Positions 26,955-36,205 of a stretch of DNA of 60,867 bases are shown here, one piece after another. The DNA lies in the NCBI GenBank assembly GCA_910575755.1, contig CAJTFO010000009.1:1-60867 (forward strand), in the 5' to 3' direction. Positions within the stretch are counted from its first letter, which is position 1. Each line of letters opens with the position of its first letter. The notes beneath the pieces were generated by a model. It did no database searches and had not been told where the DNA came from. It saw only the letters and a program-made list of their open reading frames with translations. A program made the position numbers and the translations under genes. This stretch comes from Desulfovibrionaceae bacterium (GTDB taxonomy: Bacteria; Desulfobacterota; Desulfovibrionia; Desulfovibrionales; Desulfovibrionaceae).

Positions 26955-28214
26955 TCAATGAGTGCGGACGACCTCCGCAAGCACCCCGCCGGTAAGCATG
27001 TGCAGTGCCAGGCCGAGCAGGGGGAACGTCTGGGCATGGTACGCCTTGCAGTTGTAATCAAGGTACGTTTTAGACCAGTATGGGCAGCCGCCTTTGCAGA
27101 TCTGGCGTACCACACAGTGTCTGCAACGTCCGGTCTGGCGTTCTTTCAACCTGTGGAGATCCGGAGATTTTTTGGGGCGCGAGGAAAAAATCGTACCGAG
27201 AAGGTGCTTTTCTCCCTCCTCATCCACGGAAGAGGCGGAAAAATTCTGGCAGGTGAGGATGTTGCCGTGCATATCCACTGTCAGCGTTTTTGGCGATGCC
27301 GCAAAGCAGCGGGTGGCGCCAACGGGGAATGAGCGCACGTTCAAATCGCGCAGGAAAACCAGCGCTTCCGTATATGCCCACTGTGCTTCCGGCAAATTTC
27401 CAGAAAGCAGATCCTTGTGCAGACAACGGCTGTAGGCCGGCAAATCAGACGCCGGCACGGCCACATTGCGCGAGGCTTCATCCACAACCACTACCAGGCT
27501 TGCGTCCGTAAGCCGCAGCTCTTCCACCCCCAGGATGGTTTTGGCTTCCGCGCAAATTTCCTTCATGGAGCCGGATTTGCTGGTGATTACAGGAGCCAGG
27601 GATGTCTTTTCAGGGTCGCGGGCAAAGAGTGCCCTGATATTGGCCGCAGTTTTTGGCGAACGCAAAATATCCTCTCCACGCAAAAACTGGCCTTTCCCAT
27701 CCCAGGAAAGGGAAACACGAATGTCGTGTTCCATGACCCATCTGAATCGTTCGCCGTGCATCAAGGCGCCATTGGTGGCAAGGAAGAAGAGGGTTTCAGG
27801 CCCCAGCGCCTTGCTCAGCTCCGCATGGAGGTATCGGATCTCTTCAAAATACATCAGGGCTTCGCCGCCCCAGAACTGGATATCACCTATGCCGCCGTGT
27901 TCCTGCGCCAGCTTGACCAAGGCATGGACAAGCCGGGCCAGGTCCTTTTTTTCCGCATCCTCCGGCAGACGTTTTCTGGCGCGATCGCGCCATTTTTCCT
28001 GATGGCAATACGCGCAATGAAAATTGCAGCGTTTGCCCAGTGAAATCCGTACCGAGAGCTTTTCCGAACACTGCCAGCGGGCGTCCTTGCAGGCCGGGAG
28101 CTCAGCGGCATCCAGGGAGAGCCGACGCCCGGCCTGGGTCATTTCATGATTTTCTTCATTGTATTCCAGAATGGATTTACCGCCGTCAGAATGCCTCAGG
28201 ATCAGGTTGTACAT
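26955..28214 (-). CDS. Radical SAM/SPASM-domain peptide maturase
   Basis: A 419-residue enzyme. The radical SAM cluster motif is C63-x3-C67-x2-C70 (RCNFHCAYC), followed by the FWGGEAL SAM-binding motif near 114-120. The C-terminus has a SPASM-type set of seven cysteines: C303, C322, C364, C367, C373, C377 and C389. SPASM enzymes mostly modify ribosomal peptides or proteins, for example forming thioether or carbon-carbon crosslinks. Residues 1-50 may hold a substrate-recognition segment. Its ATG overlaps the upstream stop as TGATG, so it is translationally coupled to the unknown gene and hence to the Cys-repeat fibre. Substrate assignment is inference. Confidence 0.85.
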   Translation of the reverse strand: MYNLILRHSDGGKSILEYNEENHEMTQAGRRLSLDAAELPACKDARWQCSEKLSVRISLGKRCNFHCAYCHQEKWRDRARKRLPEDAEKKDLARLVHALVKLAQEHGGIGDIQFWGGEALMYFEEIRYLHAELSKALGPETLFFLATNGALMHGERFRWVMEHDIRVSLSWDGKGQFLRGEDILRSPKTAANIRALFARDPEKTSLAPVITSKSGSMKEICAEAKTILGVEELRLTDASLVVVVDEASRNVAVPASDLPAYSRCLHKDLLSGNLPEAQWAYTEALVFLRDLNVRSFPVGATRCFAASPKTLTVDMHGNILTCQNFSASSVDEEGEKHLLGTIFSSRPKKSPDLHRLKERQTGRCRHCVVRQICKGGCPYWSKTYLDYNCKAYHAQTFPLLGLALHMLTGGVLAEVVRTH

Positions 28215-29008
28215 CAGATCACCCGCAAAGTTTTTTCCGCCAGGGAACCGGCATAGCGGAACCCGGCCTTGATTTTGATTTTTTCTCCGGCTGCGAGTCC
28301 AAGGGCCATGACATTGAACCGGGCCACCCCATTGAGGCGAACTCGTGTCTTCGGCAGGTAGCCGTTGACGTGCTCCAGTTCCACATCCAAAGGATGCTCC
28401 AGCGGCTCTCCCTGGTATTTGGCGCGTACGCTCAGGGTGACAGCCATTTCGGATGCAACTTCCTCCGGACCTTCAATCTCCAGGCTTGGCAGAGCTTCCC
28501 AGATTTTGGCAAAATACTCGGAATGGGCTACTTCCATTGTTTCCAGATTGCTTATGATCAGAGAGTCGGGATGCGGGCGCAGGGCGAAAAAGGTCATGTC
28601 TTCAAAGCCCGCTTCCGTGAACGGCGCCGCGAATTTGACCAGCGAAACGACCGGCATGAAAGCACGGCTGTCCATAATGTTGCGCCGGGTCGGGAAGGAA
28701 TCCGCGAGCGCGTTGAACAGAAAATACGGCTGCATGAAGCCGTTGCTGCCAATGCCCCAGAAGCAGGCGTCTTTCCAGTCCTGTTTGCCCCAGAGGTCTT
28801 CCAGGGCAAGCTTGTACAGTTCGCTGCAAACCACCTTGCGCCCGGAAAACGCGCTATGGACAGATTCACCGGCCACACCACAGGCTTCATCTTCCGCTAT
28901 GCCAAGCAGCTCCAGGCTGTCTTGTTCCACTCGCAGTAAGATATGGTGCAGAGGGCATGCGGAGAAATTGTGCCTGATGGTCTTTCTTGAATTGGCGATA
29001 TAGAGCAT
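28214..29008 (-). CDS. Unknown protein between Cys-repeat fibre and radical SAM enzyme
   Basis: About 264 residues. No family is recognised. The N-terminal two thirds are mixed alpha/beta with scattered cysteines (FSACPLHH, EDEACGVAG, RKVVCSEL, KDACFWGIG). The last 85 residues (from about VASEMAVTLSVRAKY to KTLRVI) look like an immunoglobulin-like beta-sandwich. The start is set at 29008, with GGAG six bases upstream; an ATG at 29020 overlaps the fibre stop but lacks a ribosome site. It occupies the slot where phages often carry a fibre chaperone. It could be an adaptor or partner for the modification. Confidence 0.6.
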   Translation of the reverse strand: MLYIANSRKTIRHNFSACPLHHILLRVEQDSLELLGIAEDEACGVAGESVHSAFSGRKVVCSELYKLALEDLWGKQDWKDACFWGIGSNGFMQPYFLFNALADSFPTRRNIMDSRAFMPVVSLVKFAAPFTEAGFEDMTFFALRPHPDSLIISNLETMEVAHSEYFAKIWEALPSLEIEGPEEVASEMAVTLSVRAKYQGEPLEHPLDVELEHVNGYLPKTRVRLNGVARFNVMALGLAAGEKIKIKAGFRYAGSLAEKTLRVI

Positions 29009-29019
29009 TGTTGTCTCCA

Positions 29020-29889
29020 TCAGCAGTGGCATGTGCATTGCGATGATGTGCAGTAACTGCAATACTTGCAATATGTACAATACCCGCAATGGCTGCAATG
29101 AGCGCAATAGCTGCAAAATCCCGGAGTCGCTTTCGTTTTCTTCAGAACGATCTCTTTCCCCTCGATGTCCAGCGCGACATCAGAAACGAAGCTGCCTGCC
29201 CCCGCGCTCGTGAGCTGGATGGAATCGAGCCTGGCGAAGATGTCGGCCAGGTCCGTGCCGTCGGCGAGCAGGTAGCGCGTCTCGTCGGCGGTTCCGGCGG
29301 AGGTGTATGCGGCGGCCTCCTCCTCCCGGTTTCGATCATGGCGGGGTGTGGCCGTCACCTGCCACGCCGCGCCGTCACAGGTCAGGAGCCAGGGCGTGGC
29401 CGCGCTCAGGGTGCCCGGCTCCGGCGCGTCCCCTCCCCAGAGGATGGGCAGGGCGTCCCCGCCGTTGATGCTGAGTGTTGGGGCCTCGGCGGTGTTCGTT
29501 TCGGCGAGTGACAGGATGAGAGATGCGCCCGCATAGTGGCTGTAGCCCTCCAGTATCACGGATTTTGCCGCCACATCGCCGGCCGTCTCGCAGGTGGCGG
29601 ACAACGATCGCCGTTCCAGCGCGGCCAATCTGTCGGCATGGCGTTCAAGGTCCTTGCCCTGATCGGCCTGTTCCTTTTCCGAGCTTGTCGCGCGGGTTTG
29701 CAGCGTGGCAATAGCCTCATCGGCGGCGGTCGCCTGTTCGAGGCGCGCGGCAAGGGCCTCGTCCGTGGTCCGGGCGTGGGCGTCCAGTTGCTGCAGGCTT
29801 TCCCGAAGGCGCGGGCAGTCCTCGCGCAGCGTATTGCGTGGATGCGGCAGGGGCAAAGACAGGTATGAAGTCTTTTCATTGTATGACAT
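29020..29889 (-). CDS. Tail fibre protein with C-terminal Cys-Xaa-Tyr/His repeat
   Basis: A 289-residue protein. Residues 1-25 are a short N-terminal tag, about 25-95 form a coiled coil (ESLQQLDAHARTTDEALAAR and heptads after it), and about 100-180 are a beta-rich domain (LEGYSHYAGASLILSL, PWLLTCDGAAWQVTAT). Then comes ADGTDLADIFARLDSIQ and a tail from residue 257. That tail begins GFCSYCAHC and has eight cysteines spaced exactly three residues apart, with Tyr or His before seven of them, then QCTCHC to the end (11 Cys in 33 residues). The tail is unlike the rest of the protein. It is the first gene of a three-gene cassette with an unknown protein and a SPASM radical SAM enzyme. Confidence 0.85.
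   Translation of the reverse strand: MSYNEKTSYLSLPLPHPRNTLREDCPRLRESLQQLDAHARTTDEALAARLEQATAADEAIATLQTRATSSEKEQADQGKDLERHADRLAALERRSLSATCETAGDVAAKSVILEGYSHYAGASLILSLAETNTAEAPTLSINGGDALPILWGGDAPEPGTLSAATPWLLTCDGAAWQVTATPRHDRNREEEAAAYTSAGTADETRYLLADGTDLADIFARLDSIQLTSAGAGSFVSDVALDIEGKEIVLKKTKATPGFCSYCAHCSHCGYCTYCKYCSYCTSSQCTCHC
29050..29115 (-). repeat. 9-bp tandem repeat encoding the Cys-Xaa-Tyr/His tail
   Basis: Seven consecutive units of TGY-NNN-YAY plus a last Cys codon encode the cysteine ladder. The array is short and imperfect, which could allow unit number to change by slippage. Confidence 0.8.
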
Positions 29890-29899
29890 ACGGTTCTCC

Positions 29900-32800
29900 C
29901 TACTTCACGGCCAGCATGCGGATATTGCGCACACGGGGGCGCGCCGTGGCCGTGCCCGTCAGTTCGATTTTGGCCTTGACCATGTCTCCGCCGGAAAGCG
30001 CCAGTTCGTAGCGAAACTCCACAAGCCCGTCGCCCTGATTCACGGTCCCGACCTTGCTCATGGCTTGCCACTCGCCGTCGTCCTCCCGCATCCTGGGCGT
30101 AACAGACGCCCCGGCGGGAATAAGGGCATCAAAAATGAGAACGCCTTTTATGGCGTCGGAAGCCTGGATGCTGCGAGTGCAATAATCGGCTGATTCGCTG
30201 ACCTTGCCGCAAACAAGCATGACGCCGGGATAAAGAACCGGAGAGGCCGCCGTATCTCCGACAAGGGAGGCTTTCACGCTGAATCTTCCCGTCTGTGCCC
30301 TGGCGAAGGCCACGGACTGCCCTTCGGCCATACTGACGGTCGTGCCGTCCGGCAAGTCCACCGCATACTGGACAGCGGTTTTCGCCGTAGGCAAATCCGA
30401 CAAACCGAACAAAAGCATATCCGTGGATTCTTCCTCCGTGTCCACGCTGCCCAGGTCGATCTCCTGCGCCTGGGCGCTGGTGAAGTCGGCCTTGAGCAGA
30501 CGGAAGGCCATGTCCTTGTCCTGATGTGGCGTCCAGGTGCTGGCATTGGACGATGAAAGCATGACGCCGATGGTATAGGGCTGGCTGGTGACGTAGCTTT
30601 TGCGCAGCTCGTCGTATTCCCCCAGCACGGCAATGGCCAGGGCCGTCTCGGCGTCGTCGCACAGCACGACGAGCGCATATTCTACATTAGCCGACAGGGC
30701 CGCCGGCGCATCGAACAGCACGCGCGTATGCCCCCCGCCGGTGACCACCATGTCTTCCTTTGCGATATGCGCCTCGGCAAAGACCACGCGCGTGGGAACA
30801 CCGTTGACCACCTCGCGGATCTGGACCTGAGCGTCACCGCCCGCCGCCGTGAAATAGAGGTCCACGCCGGCAAGCTGCATGGCTTCCTCGACCACGAACG
30901 TCTGGGCCAGAGGGTCCACCCACACGGTCGTCACCTGTTTGACCTGACGCAGAGTCTGGACCGTCAGCGTTCCCTGCCCCACAAAGACGGCCCGCCCCTG
31001 TCGGCTGTGCGCGGACACAACCACGGTCTTGGCCCCGGCGGGCACATTGGGCGGGATGGTGAACACGCCGCGCGCCACACCGTTTTCATCCGCCGTGATG
31101 ACGCCCGGTTCACCTTCGGCGGTGCGGCACTCCATGACCATATCGTCAAAAGTGACTTCATGGACGGTTTCCCCCGGTTCCAGGTCCCGCGCCTCAAAGG
31201 ATACGTCAATCTCGCGCAGGAACTCCAGCGTACTGGAATTGCTGGACAGCGTTTTCGTGGTTGTCGTGGTTTCCGTACCGACGACCTTATGGAAGTACCC
31301 GTCCTTGCTGACATTGAATTTTTCCGTCACCGGGCTTGCCCAGGTCGTGTCGTATTCCGTCCAGCGGTCGATGGCGGGCGTCAAGGCAACGCGGGCGGGC
31401 ATGGGATCAAAGGCGGAATACGGATTCACGCGCATGGAATTGGTTCGCAGAGTCTGGGCCAGCGTCACCACAGGAACATACGTCCTGACTTTCGGCATGG
31501 TGATGTCCCTGGACGGCATGTAGGCCGAAGCAGCTATAGGCAGGCACAGTTCGCCGCCGACAATGGCGGCGGTCTGACTGACGCCCTGGTCGCGCATGCT
31601 GTCATCAAGCAGCGGGTCAACGAACATGCCGACACGCGCGCCGTCTTCCCGCGTGGCGGCATCGGCTTCCAGCCGCTGCCTGGCCACTTCGGCCATGACG
31701 TAATCCAGACGGGAATTGATAGCCTGAATGTCGGCAAAGGGCACCACCCGCACCCCGTCATTGACGACAGAGGGGGCGTCGCGCCATGCTTGGGTAACGC
31801 TGGCCAGCGCCAGCATGGTGGCCGGGACAGCCGGGGACTTGGGGGCCAGCTCGTTGCCGACGCCCTGTACCCACTCGAACGCGCCGTCCCGGGTGACGCA
31901 CAGACGGTCGATACGCGGCAGGGCCTGCTCGTAGGTCACAAGGACGTTGCTGTCGCGCACAGCGTTTTTGACGCTGAAACCGTCGGCGTCCACGTCATCC
32001 GGCGCCTGTTGCGTCATGGCCGTATATTTGACCTGATAGGACGAACCCGTGGCGGGTTCGTCACCCGCCGGGGACCAATTGATCTTGTCCCCGTTCTTGG
32101 TGTAGTCGTCTCCGGCCACATAGACCGTATCGCCCTGCGCGACCTCAAGAATGGAAACCACCGACGTATCGGGCAGGGCGTCCTCGCACCCCGCGTAGCT
32201 GCCATGCGTCAGCTCCGCGCTTTTCTCGACGATGACATTGACCTTTTTCACGGCATGGATGGGCGGATGGGCCACAATAATGCGCTGGCTTTCCGTGCCG
32301 TCGCCCACATGGACTTCCGTGTCGATGGCGCGCAGATCCGGGCGCGCCGGGTAGGACAGACGACGTGAGGTGGGCAATTCCACCCCGTAGCCGTACACGC
32401 GACAACGCCCCTCGGACAACGTGTATATCTGGGCGTCGTCGGTTCGCTCGGCAAAGCGCAGCAGCATCCCTTCCGCCACATAACCGCTCCCTCCCGTGCT
32501 GTCGCGGTCATAGCGCGCGATGCCCTGCGTGAAGCTGTCCTGATTAGGCGGCTGTTCCTTGGCCCGCACCACGCCGTTGTCCACGGTATGCACGGGCACA
32601 AAGCGCCCGGATCCGCCGTCCGTATCAAAGCCCCACCGGGCCTCGACCCTGAGCCGCCACGCTCCGGCCTCGCCTTCGCCGTCGCAGCCCTGCGCCGGAT
32701 TGCGCAGCGAGGGGTCTTCATTCTCGCTGATGACGGCCAACGCCAGCCGGATGCCCACCGTCACCGTGCCTGACGTGGGGATCACAAAGCTGGCCGGAGC

Positions 32801-33100
32801 CACGCCGCGCACCTTGCCCGCCAGATAGATGGCCCCGGACTGCGCGGTCACCTGTCCGGTGGAAGGGTCCACGGAAATCTGCGCGTCGCGGATGATGTCG
32901 CCGTCGGCAAACAGGGCGTCGCCCAAAGTCCTGGCATGTTCAAAAAAGAGTTCCTGCAGGTCGTTGAGTTCCCGGCCCTGCAACACATAGCCGTCGCGGA
33001 ACAGGATGCTTTCAAAGGACTTTTCCGGGTCATGCAGATTGCAGTAGCTGTCCGGGGTGGAGGGCAACTCAAACAGGCCGCCCATGATTTTCTTGACCAT
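29900..33100 (-). CDS. DUF4815-type phage tail fibre/baseplate protein
   Basis: A 1066-residue protein. The N-terminus (ELPSTPDSYCNLHDPEKSFE, FRDGYVLQGRELNDLQELF) is the start of DUF4815 proteins, which attach to contractile-tail baseplates. Beta-rich repeats follow to the C-terminus (GTATARPRVRNIRMLAVK). It is by far the largest fibre gene, so it is probably the main receptor-binding or side-fibre scaffold. GGGAG precedes the ATG. The Cys-repeat fibre follows after ten bases. Confidence 0.75.
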   Translation of the reverse strand: MVKKIMGGLFELPSTPDSYCNLHDPEKSFESILFRDGYVLQGRELNDLQELFFEHARTLGDALFADGDIIRDAQISVDPSTGQVTAQSGAIYLAGKVRGVAPASFVIPTSGTVTVGIRLALAVISENEDPSLRNPAQGCDGEGEAGAWRLRVEARWGFDTDGGSGRFVPVHTVDNGVVRAKEQPPNQDSFTQGIARYDRDSTGGSGYVAEGMLLRFAERTDDAQIYTLSEGRCRVYGYGVELPTSRRLSYPARPDLRAIDTEVHVGDGTESQRIIVAHPPIHAVKKVNVIVEKSAELTHGSYAGCEDALPDTSVVSILEVAQGDTVYVAGDDYTKNGDKINWSPAGDEPATGSSYQVKYTAMTQQAPDDVDADGFSVKNAVRDSNVLVTYEQALPRIDRLCVTRDGAFEWVQGVGNELAPKSPAVPATMLALASVTQAWRDAPSVVNDGVRVVPFADIQAINSRLDYVMAEVARQRLEADAATREDGARVGMFVDPLLDDSMRDQGVSQTAAIVGGELCLPIAASAYMPSRDITMPKVRTYVPVVTLAQTLRTNSMRVNPYSAFDPMPARVALTPAIDRWTEYDTTWASPVTEKFNVSKDGYFHKVVGTETTTTTKTLSSNSSTLEFLREIDVSFEARDLEPGETVHEVTFDDMVMECRTAEGEPGVITADENGVARGVFTIPPNVPAGAKTVVVSAHSRQGRAVFVGQGTLTVQTLRQVKQVTTVWVDPLAQTFVVEEAMQLAGVDLYFTAAGGDAQVQIREVVNGVPTRVVFAEAHIAKEDMVVTGGGHTRVLFDAPAALSANVEYALVVLCDDAETALAIAVLGEYDELRKSYVTSQPYTIGVMLSSSNASTWTPHQDKDMAFRLLKADFTSAQAQEIDLGSVDTEEESTDMLLFGLSDLPTAKTAVQYAVDLPDGTTVSMAEGQSVAFARAQTGRFSVKASLVGDTAASPVLYPGVMLVCGKVSESADYCTRSIQASDAIKGVLIFDALIPAGASVTPRMREDDGEWQAMSKVGTVNQGDGLVEFRYELALSGGDMVKAKIELTGTATARPRVRNIRMLAVK

Positions 33101-33119
33101 GTGATGCTCCCTAAATGCT

Positions 33120-33659
33120 CTAGATGGCCTGGACCAGCTCGATGCCGATCTTGCGGTTGGGGCTGCGGATGATGGGTTCGTCGAGGATTTGCGCGGCGAA
33201 CAGGCGTCCCGGATTCACGATTTCCGCCGGAAGAAAATAGAGTTGTCCCGCCGGACAGGTCGGAGACGTTTCCGTATCCATAAAAATGCCCACTTCCCGC
33301 AGGGTGGCGGTGGGGGCGTCGCTGTAGTCGAAATCCGCGCGCAGATACAGGAAGGCCGTCGGTTCGGCGCTGTAGGCATAGCGTTTTGTCGCCACTTCCA
33401 CGCTCCCTTCCTCTGTGACGTGTCGTTCCACGGGAACCACGATGGAGCCGTTATCGTCTGGCGTCACAAAGCCGATCACGGAAGGCTTGCGCCTGCCCAC
33501 CTCGTTGACAAGGGCCGTGGCCTTGACCAGCGACGGCCATTCCAGCGGGTCCATACTGTCCCAGGCTTCATCGCCCAGGCCCCATGCGATATGCAGCGGG
33601 CGCGCGGCAATGGCCACGGCCATAGCAATGCGGCCCTGTTCGGTGACGGTGGATTGCAT
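33120..33659 (-). CDS. Phage tail fibre-like protein
   Basis: A 179-residue protein with an N-terminal tail-collar-like pattern (ALVNEVGRRKPSVIGFV, DDNGSIVVPV, TLREVGIFMD). This resembles the N-terminal domain of P2-type fibre or tail-collar proteins, without a long distal part. It lies between the gpI-like gene and the DUF4815 protein. Confidence 0.6.
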   Translation of the reverse strand: MQSTVTEQGRIAMAVAIAARPLHIAWGLGDEAWDSMDPLEWPSLVKATALVNEVGRRKPSVIGFVTPDDNGSIVVPVERHVTEEGSVEVATKRYAYSAEPTAFLYLRADFDYSDAPTATLREVGIFMDTETSPTCPAGQLYFLPAEIVNPGRLFAAQILDEPIIRSPNRKIGIELVQAI

Positions 33660-34955
33660 TTATTCCTCCGGTGTTATGATGATTCCCATACAGGCGTTGA
33701 GGGTGTCCCAGGCGTCGCTGTTCCAGCCGCCTTCCTCTTCCCATGTCCCGGCGTTTGGCCAGAGGGAGCGTCCGGCCCGAACCAGCGCCTCCGCTCCCCA
33801 GTACTGGCCGGGTACGGCATTGGGGAAAACCAGTTCTCCCATGCTCCGGCGTTCCGCCTCATACGCCCACAAACACACGGGCGTGCGCACGGGGCCATGA
33901 TTGCCAAGACGCAGGTCGCCCAGTCTGTTGACGCCGCGTGCCAGCACGATACGGCGCACGCCCCCCAACCGTTCATTGATGTCCGACAGGCGGGACAGTC
34001 CCGTTTCAAACTGGCTGCGCGCCGTATGGCGGACGCCGAGTTCAAACGGCGGGATATAGCGCGTAAAGCCTTCCCAAAGTTCCCAGGGGCGGTTATCCCA
34101 GCTTCCATCGTTCCAGGAGGCGGAAAAGCACACGTCCTCACCGCTGCCCATGCTGACCACTTCGGAAAAGATGAAGGGGTTGCGGCGGATAAAGGCGTCC
34201 GACAGGCGGGATACGCTCAGGACAAAATTGTTGACGCGGCGCGGCCCGTACAGCGAAAGCCGCTCCGTCAGGCCCCAGAGTAAAGCGCCGTCCAGCAGGG
34301 CCGGGCCATGCAGGCTGATCTTGAGGCCAAAGGCAATGACCACGTCGCCGTCCCCGATGCCGGGGTCTGTCGTGCCGCTCCAGAACGACAGGATGCCGCT
34401 GCCCAGTTTCGGTCCGATACCGGGGATGATGGGCCGCCGGTCGTTGGTGTCATTGTAGATACGGAAAAAGAAACTGCGCGCGGGCTTGTATTCCTGTATC
34501 AACCAGACCAGATGCGCGAGGTCATTGAGTTGCGCCTGTTGGTCCCCGTAATGGGGCGGCGTTTCCAGCCGCACCATGAACTCCGCCCAGCGTGTGGGCG
34601 CGAACCGGCGCATGTTCTCGATGGCCTCGACGTGATAGCCGTAGGCCGCCAGAATCTCCGGCAAACCCGTCTGCCTGCCGCCAAGCTGGTGCCAACGCCA
34701 AGCATTGACGACACGGGTACGGAACCGCCCGTCGCTTTCCGCCGGGCTGCGCACCAGGCCCCGGCTTGCTCCGAAGGCGGGCACCAGGTTCTGCTCGCAG
34801 AGGGCCGGGAACCACTGCCGCCGGAAATACACGACATCATCCCGCGTCTCGTCCAGCGCATGGGCCATGCCCCGGACAATCCCCCGCAGAGGGCCGGGGG
34901 TATGGATCAGTGGCCAGGCCAGAATGTCGTGAAAATATTTCCAGAACTCGGACAT
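33660..34955 (-). CDS. Phage tail protein I-like (P2 gpI/Mu gp48 type)
   Basis: A 431-residue protein. Residues 1-170 fit baseplate gpI proteins (FWKYFHDILAWPLIHTPG, DDVVYFRRQWFPAL, LPEILAAYGY). The remaining 250 residues are beta-rich and add a domain absent from the short P2 gpI. ATG 34955 shares bases with the gpJ stop and has GAGG seven bases upstream. Confidence 0.7.
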   Translation of the reverse strand: MSEFWKYFHDILAWPLIHTPGPLRGIVRGMAHALDETRDDVVYFRRQWFPALCEQNLVPAFGASRGLVRSPAESDGRFRTRVVNAWRWHQLGGRQTGLPEILAAYGYHVEAIENMRRFAPTRWAEFMVRLETPPHYGDQQAQLNDLAHLVWLIQEYKPARSFFFRIYNDTNDRRPIIPGIGPKLGSGILSFWSGTTDPGIGDGDVVIAFGLKISLHGPALLDGALLWGLTERLSLYGPRRVNNFVLSVSRLSDAFIRRNPFIFSEVVSMGSGEDVCFSASWNDGSWDNRPWELWEGFTRYIPPFELGVRHTARSQFETGLSRLSDINERLGGVRRIVLARGVNRLGDLRLGNHGPVRTPVCLWAYEAERRSMGELVFPNAVPGQYWGAEALVRAGRSLWPNAGTWEEEGGWNSDAWDTLNACMGIIITPEE

Positions 34956-36205
34956 CACATTTCCTCGGCCCTGACAGCGCGCAGGGCAAGGCTTTCCAGA
35001 CGGGCCACGCCATCGGCGGGTACGGTCAGCACATCGGTTTTCGGACTGATCCAGACAACGCGCTTGACGCCCGGCACGGCCATGACCGTGTGCGTCAGGA
35101 GGTCAAGGGTCAAATCCTGCCCGATTTGCAGCGCCGTCACGTCAGCCAGGGGGCTGGTCTCCGCGAACAGGGCGCGGATGCGGTTTTCCGCCGCAAGCCG
35201 GATGGCTTCAGGATCGCCGCTGGTGTACTCAATCTCTCCGGCGATGGCGCAAGGTACAGGTTCCGGCCCCTTGACCAGCCAGTCGTCATTGATGGGCACG
35301 TTGGGCGCTATGGCGGCGCGGACTTTCTCCAGCAGCGCCTCGGTGGGCAGCACGTCCGCGCCGCGCACCACGATGTCCACGGTGCCCTGGCCGCGCGGAT
35401 GCCGATCCAGGATGGAAGCGGACGCCACCCCCGGCACGGACAGCGCCCAGGCCATGTAGGCGAACTTGGTGCAGCCGTTGTTGGCGGCCCACGCAAGGGC
35501 GTAGCGTTCCTGAAGCTGGGCGTCCGTCTCCTCGTTCGCGCCTTCCCCGGTCAGCCAGTCCGCCGGATTGGTGACGCCCGCGATTCCCTCAACCGGCGTG
35601 ACAAGCTCGCAAATCTGCCCGGCGGAGGCGTTGGCCGCCGCGCCGTACTCCTCCGATTCCGCCGGAATATCCACATGATCCGCTCCGGCGGGTAGGACGG
35701 CATCGGCCAATGTGCTGTAGCGGTACACCTGGCCGGTGCCGTCCGGGAGAGTGCGGGCAATGCGCCCGGCGCGGATGGTGAGGTTCGTTTCCTTGCTGGA
35801 GCCGGGAGAGCGCAGGAAACGAATAGCGCCCCTGGCCTTGGTGGCAGGGCGGCGGGAAAGATTGACGCTTGCGGCGTGGGTATCAAGCCAGTCACCGGAG
35901 GCAGTGGCCGGAACGGCCTGCTTCATCAGGCGCTGCAAGAGCGCGTAAATCTGCCAGTAGCCCCAGCAGTAGATTTCCAGCAGGCCGCGAATGACGCCTT
36001 TGTTCAGATTCAGCCGCGCGGGCAGATAGCCTTGCGCCGCAAGGCTGTCCTGCGCGGATTCCACATAGCCGAACACCGACGCCCGGACGTCATCTATCGT
36101 TTTTGAAAGTCGCGGCGCGGCAGCCGTTGCCCCGCTTGCGGGGCTTACGGATGGCGACAGCGATTTATCCGCATCGCGTGTTGAGTAACTAATTGCTGTC
36201 TTCAT
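34955..36205 (-). CDS. Phage baseplate assembly protein J
   Basis: A 416-residue protein with the gpJ/Mu gp47 pattern: LNKGVIRGLLEIYCWG, the central PADWLTGEGANEETDAQLQERYALAWA, CTKFAYMAWALSVPGVASA and LARLESLALR at the end. It forms the baseplate wedge with gpW and gpI. The first 30 or so residues, up to ATAAA, are encoded by a palindromic element (36122-36231) rather than by baseplate-like sequence. The true family homology begins near PRLSKTIDDVR. Confidence 0.85.
   Translation of the reverse strand: MKTAISYSTRDADKSLSPSVSPASGATAAAPRLSKTIDDVRASVFGYVESAQDSLAAQGYLPARLNLNKGVIRGLLEIYCWGYWQIYALLQRLMKQAVPATASGDWLDTHAASVNLSRRPATKARGAIRFLRSPGSSKETNLTIRAGRIARTLPDGTGQVYRYSTLADAVLPAGADHVDIPAESEEYGAAANASAGQICELVTPVEGIAGVTNPADWLTGEGANEETDAQLQERYALAWAANNGCTKFAYMAWALSVPGVASASILDRHPRGQGTVDIVVRGADVLPTEALLEKVRAAIAPNVPINDDWLVKGPEPVPCAIAGEIEYTSGDPEAIRLAAENRIRALFAETSPLADVTALQIGQDLTLDLLTHTVMAVPGVKRVVWISPKTDVLTVPADGVARLESLALRAVRAEEM

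Noticed and set aside
28214..29116. Longer version of the unknown cassette gene starting inside the fibre gene (LLRSLQPLRVLYILQ)
   Set aside because: The added N-terminus is only the Cys-repeat array read in another frame. The ribosome site GGAG supports ATG 29008.
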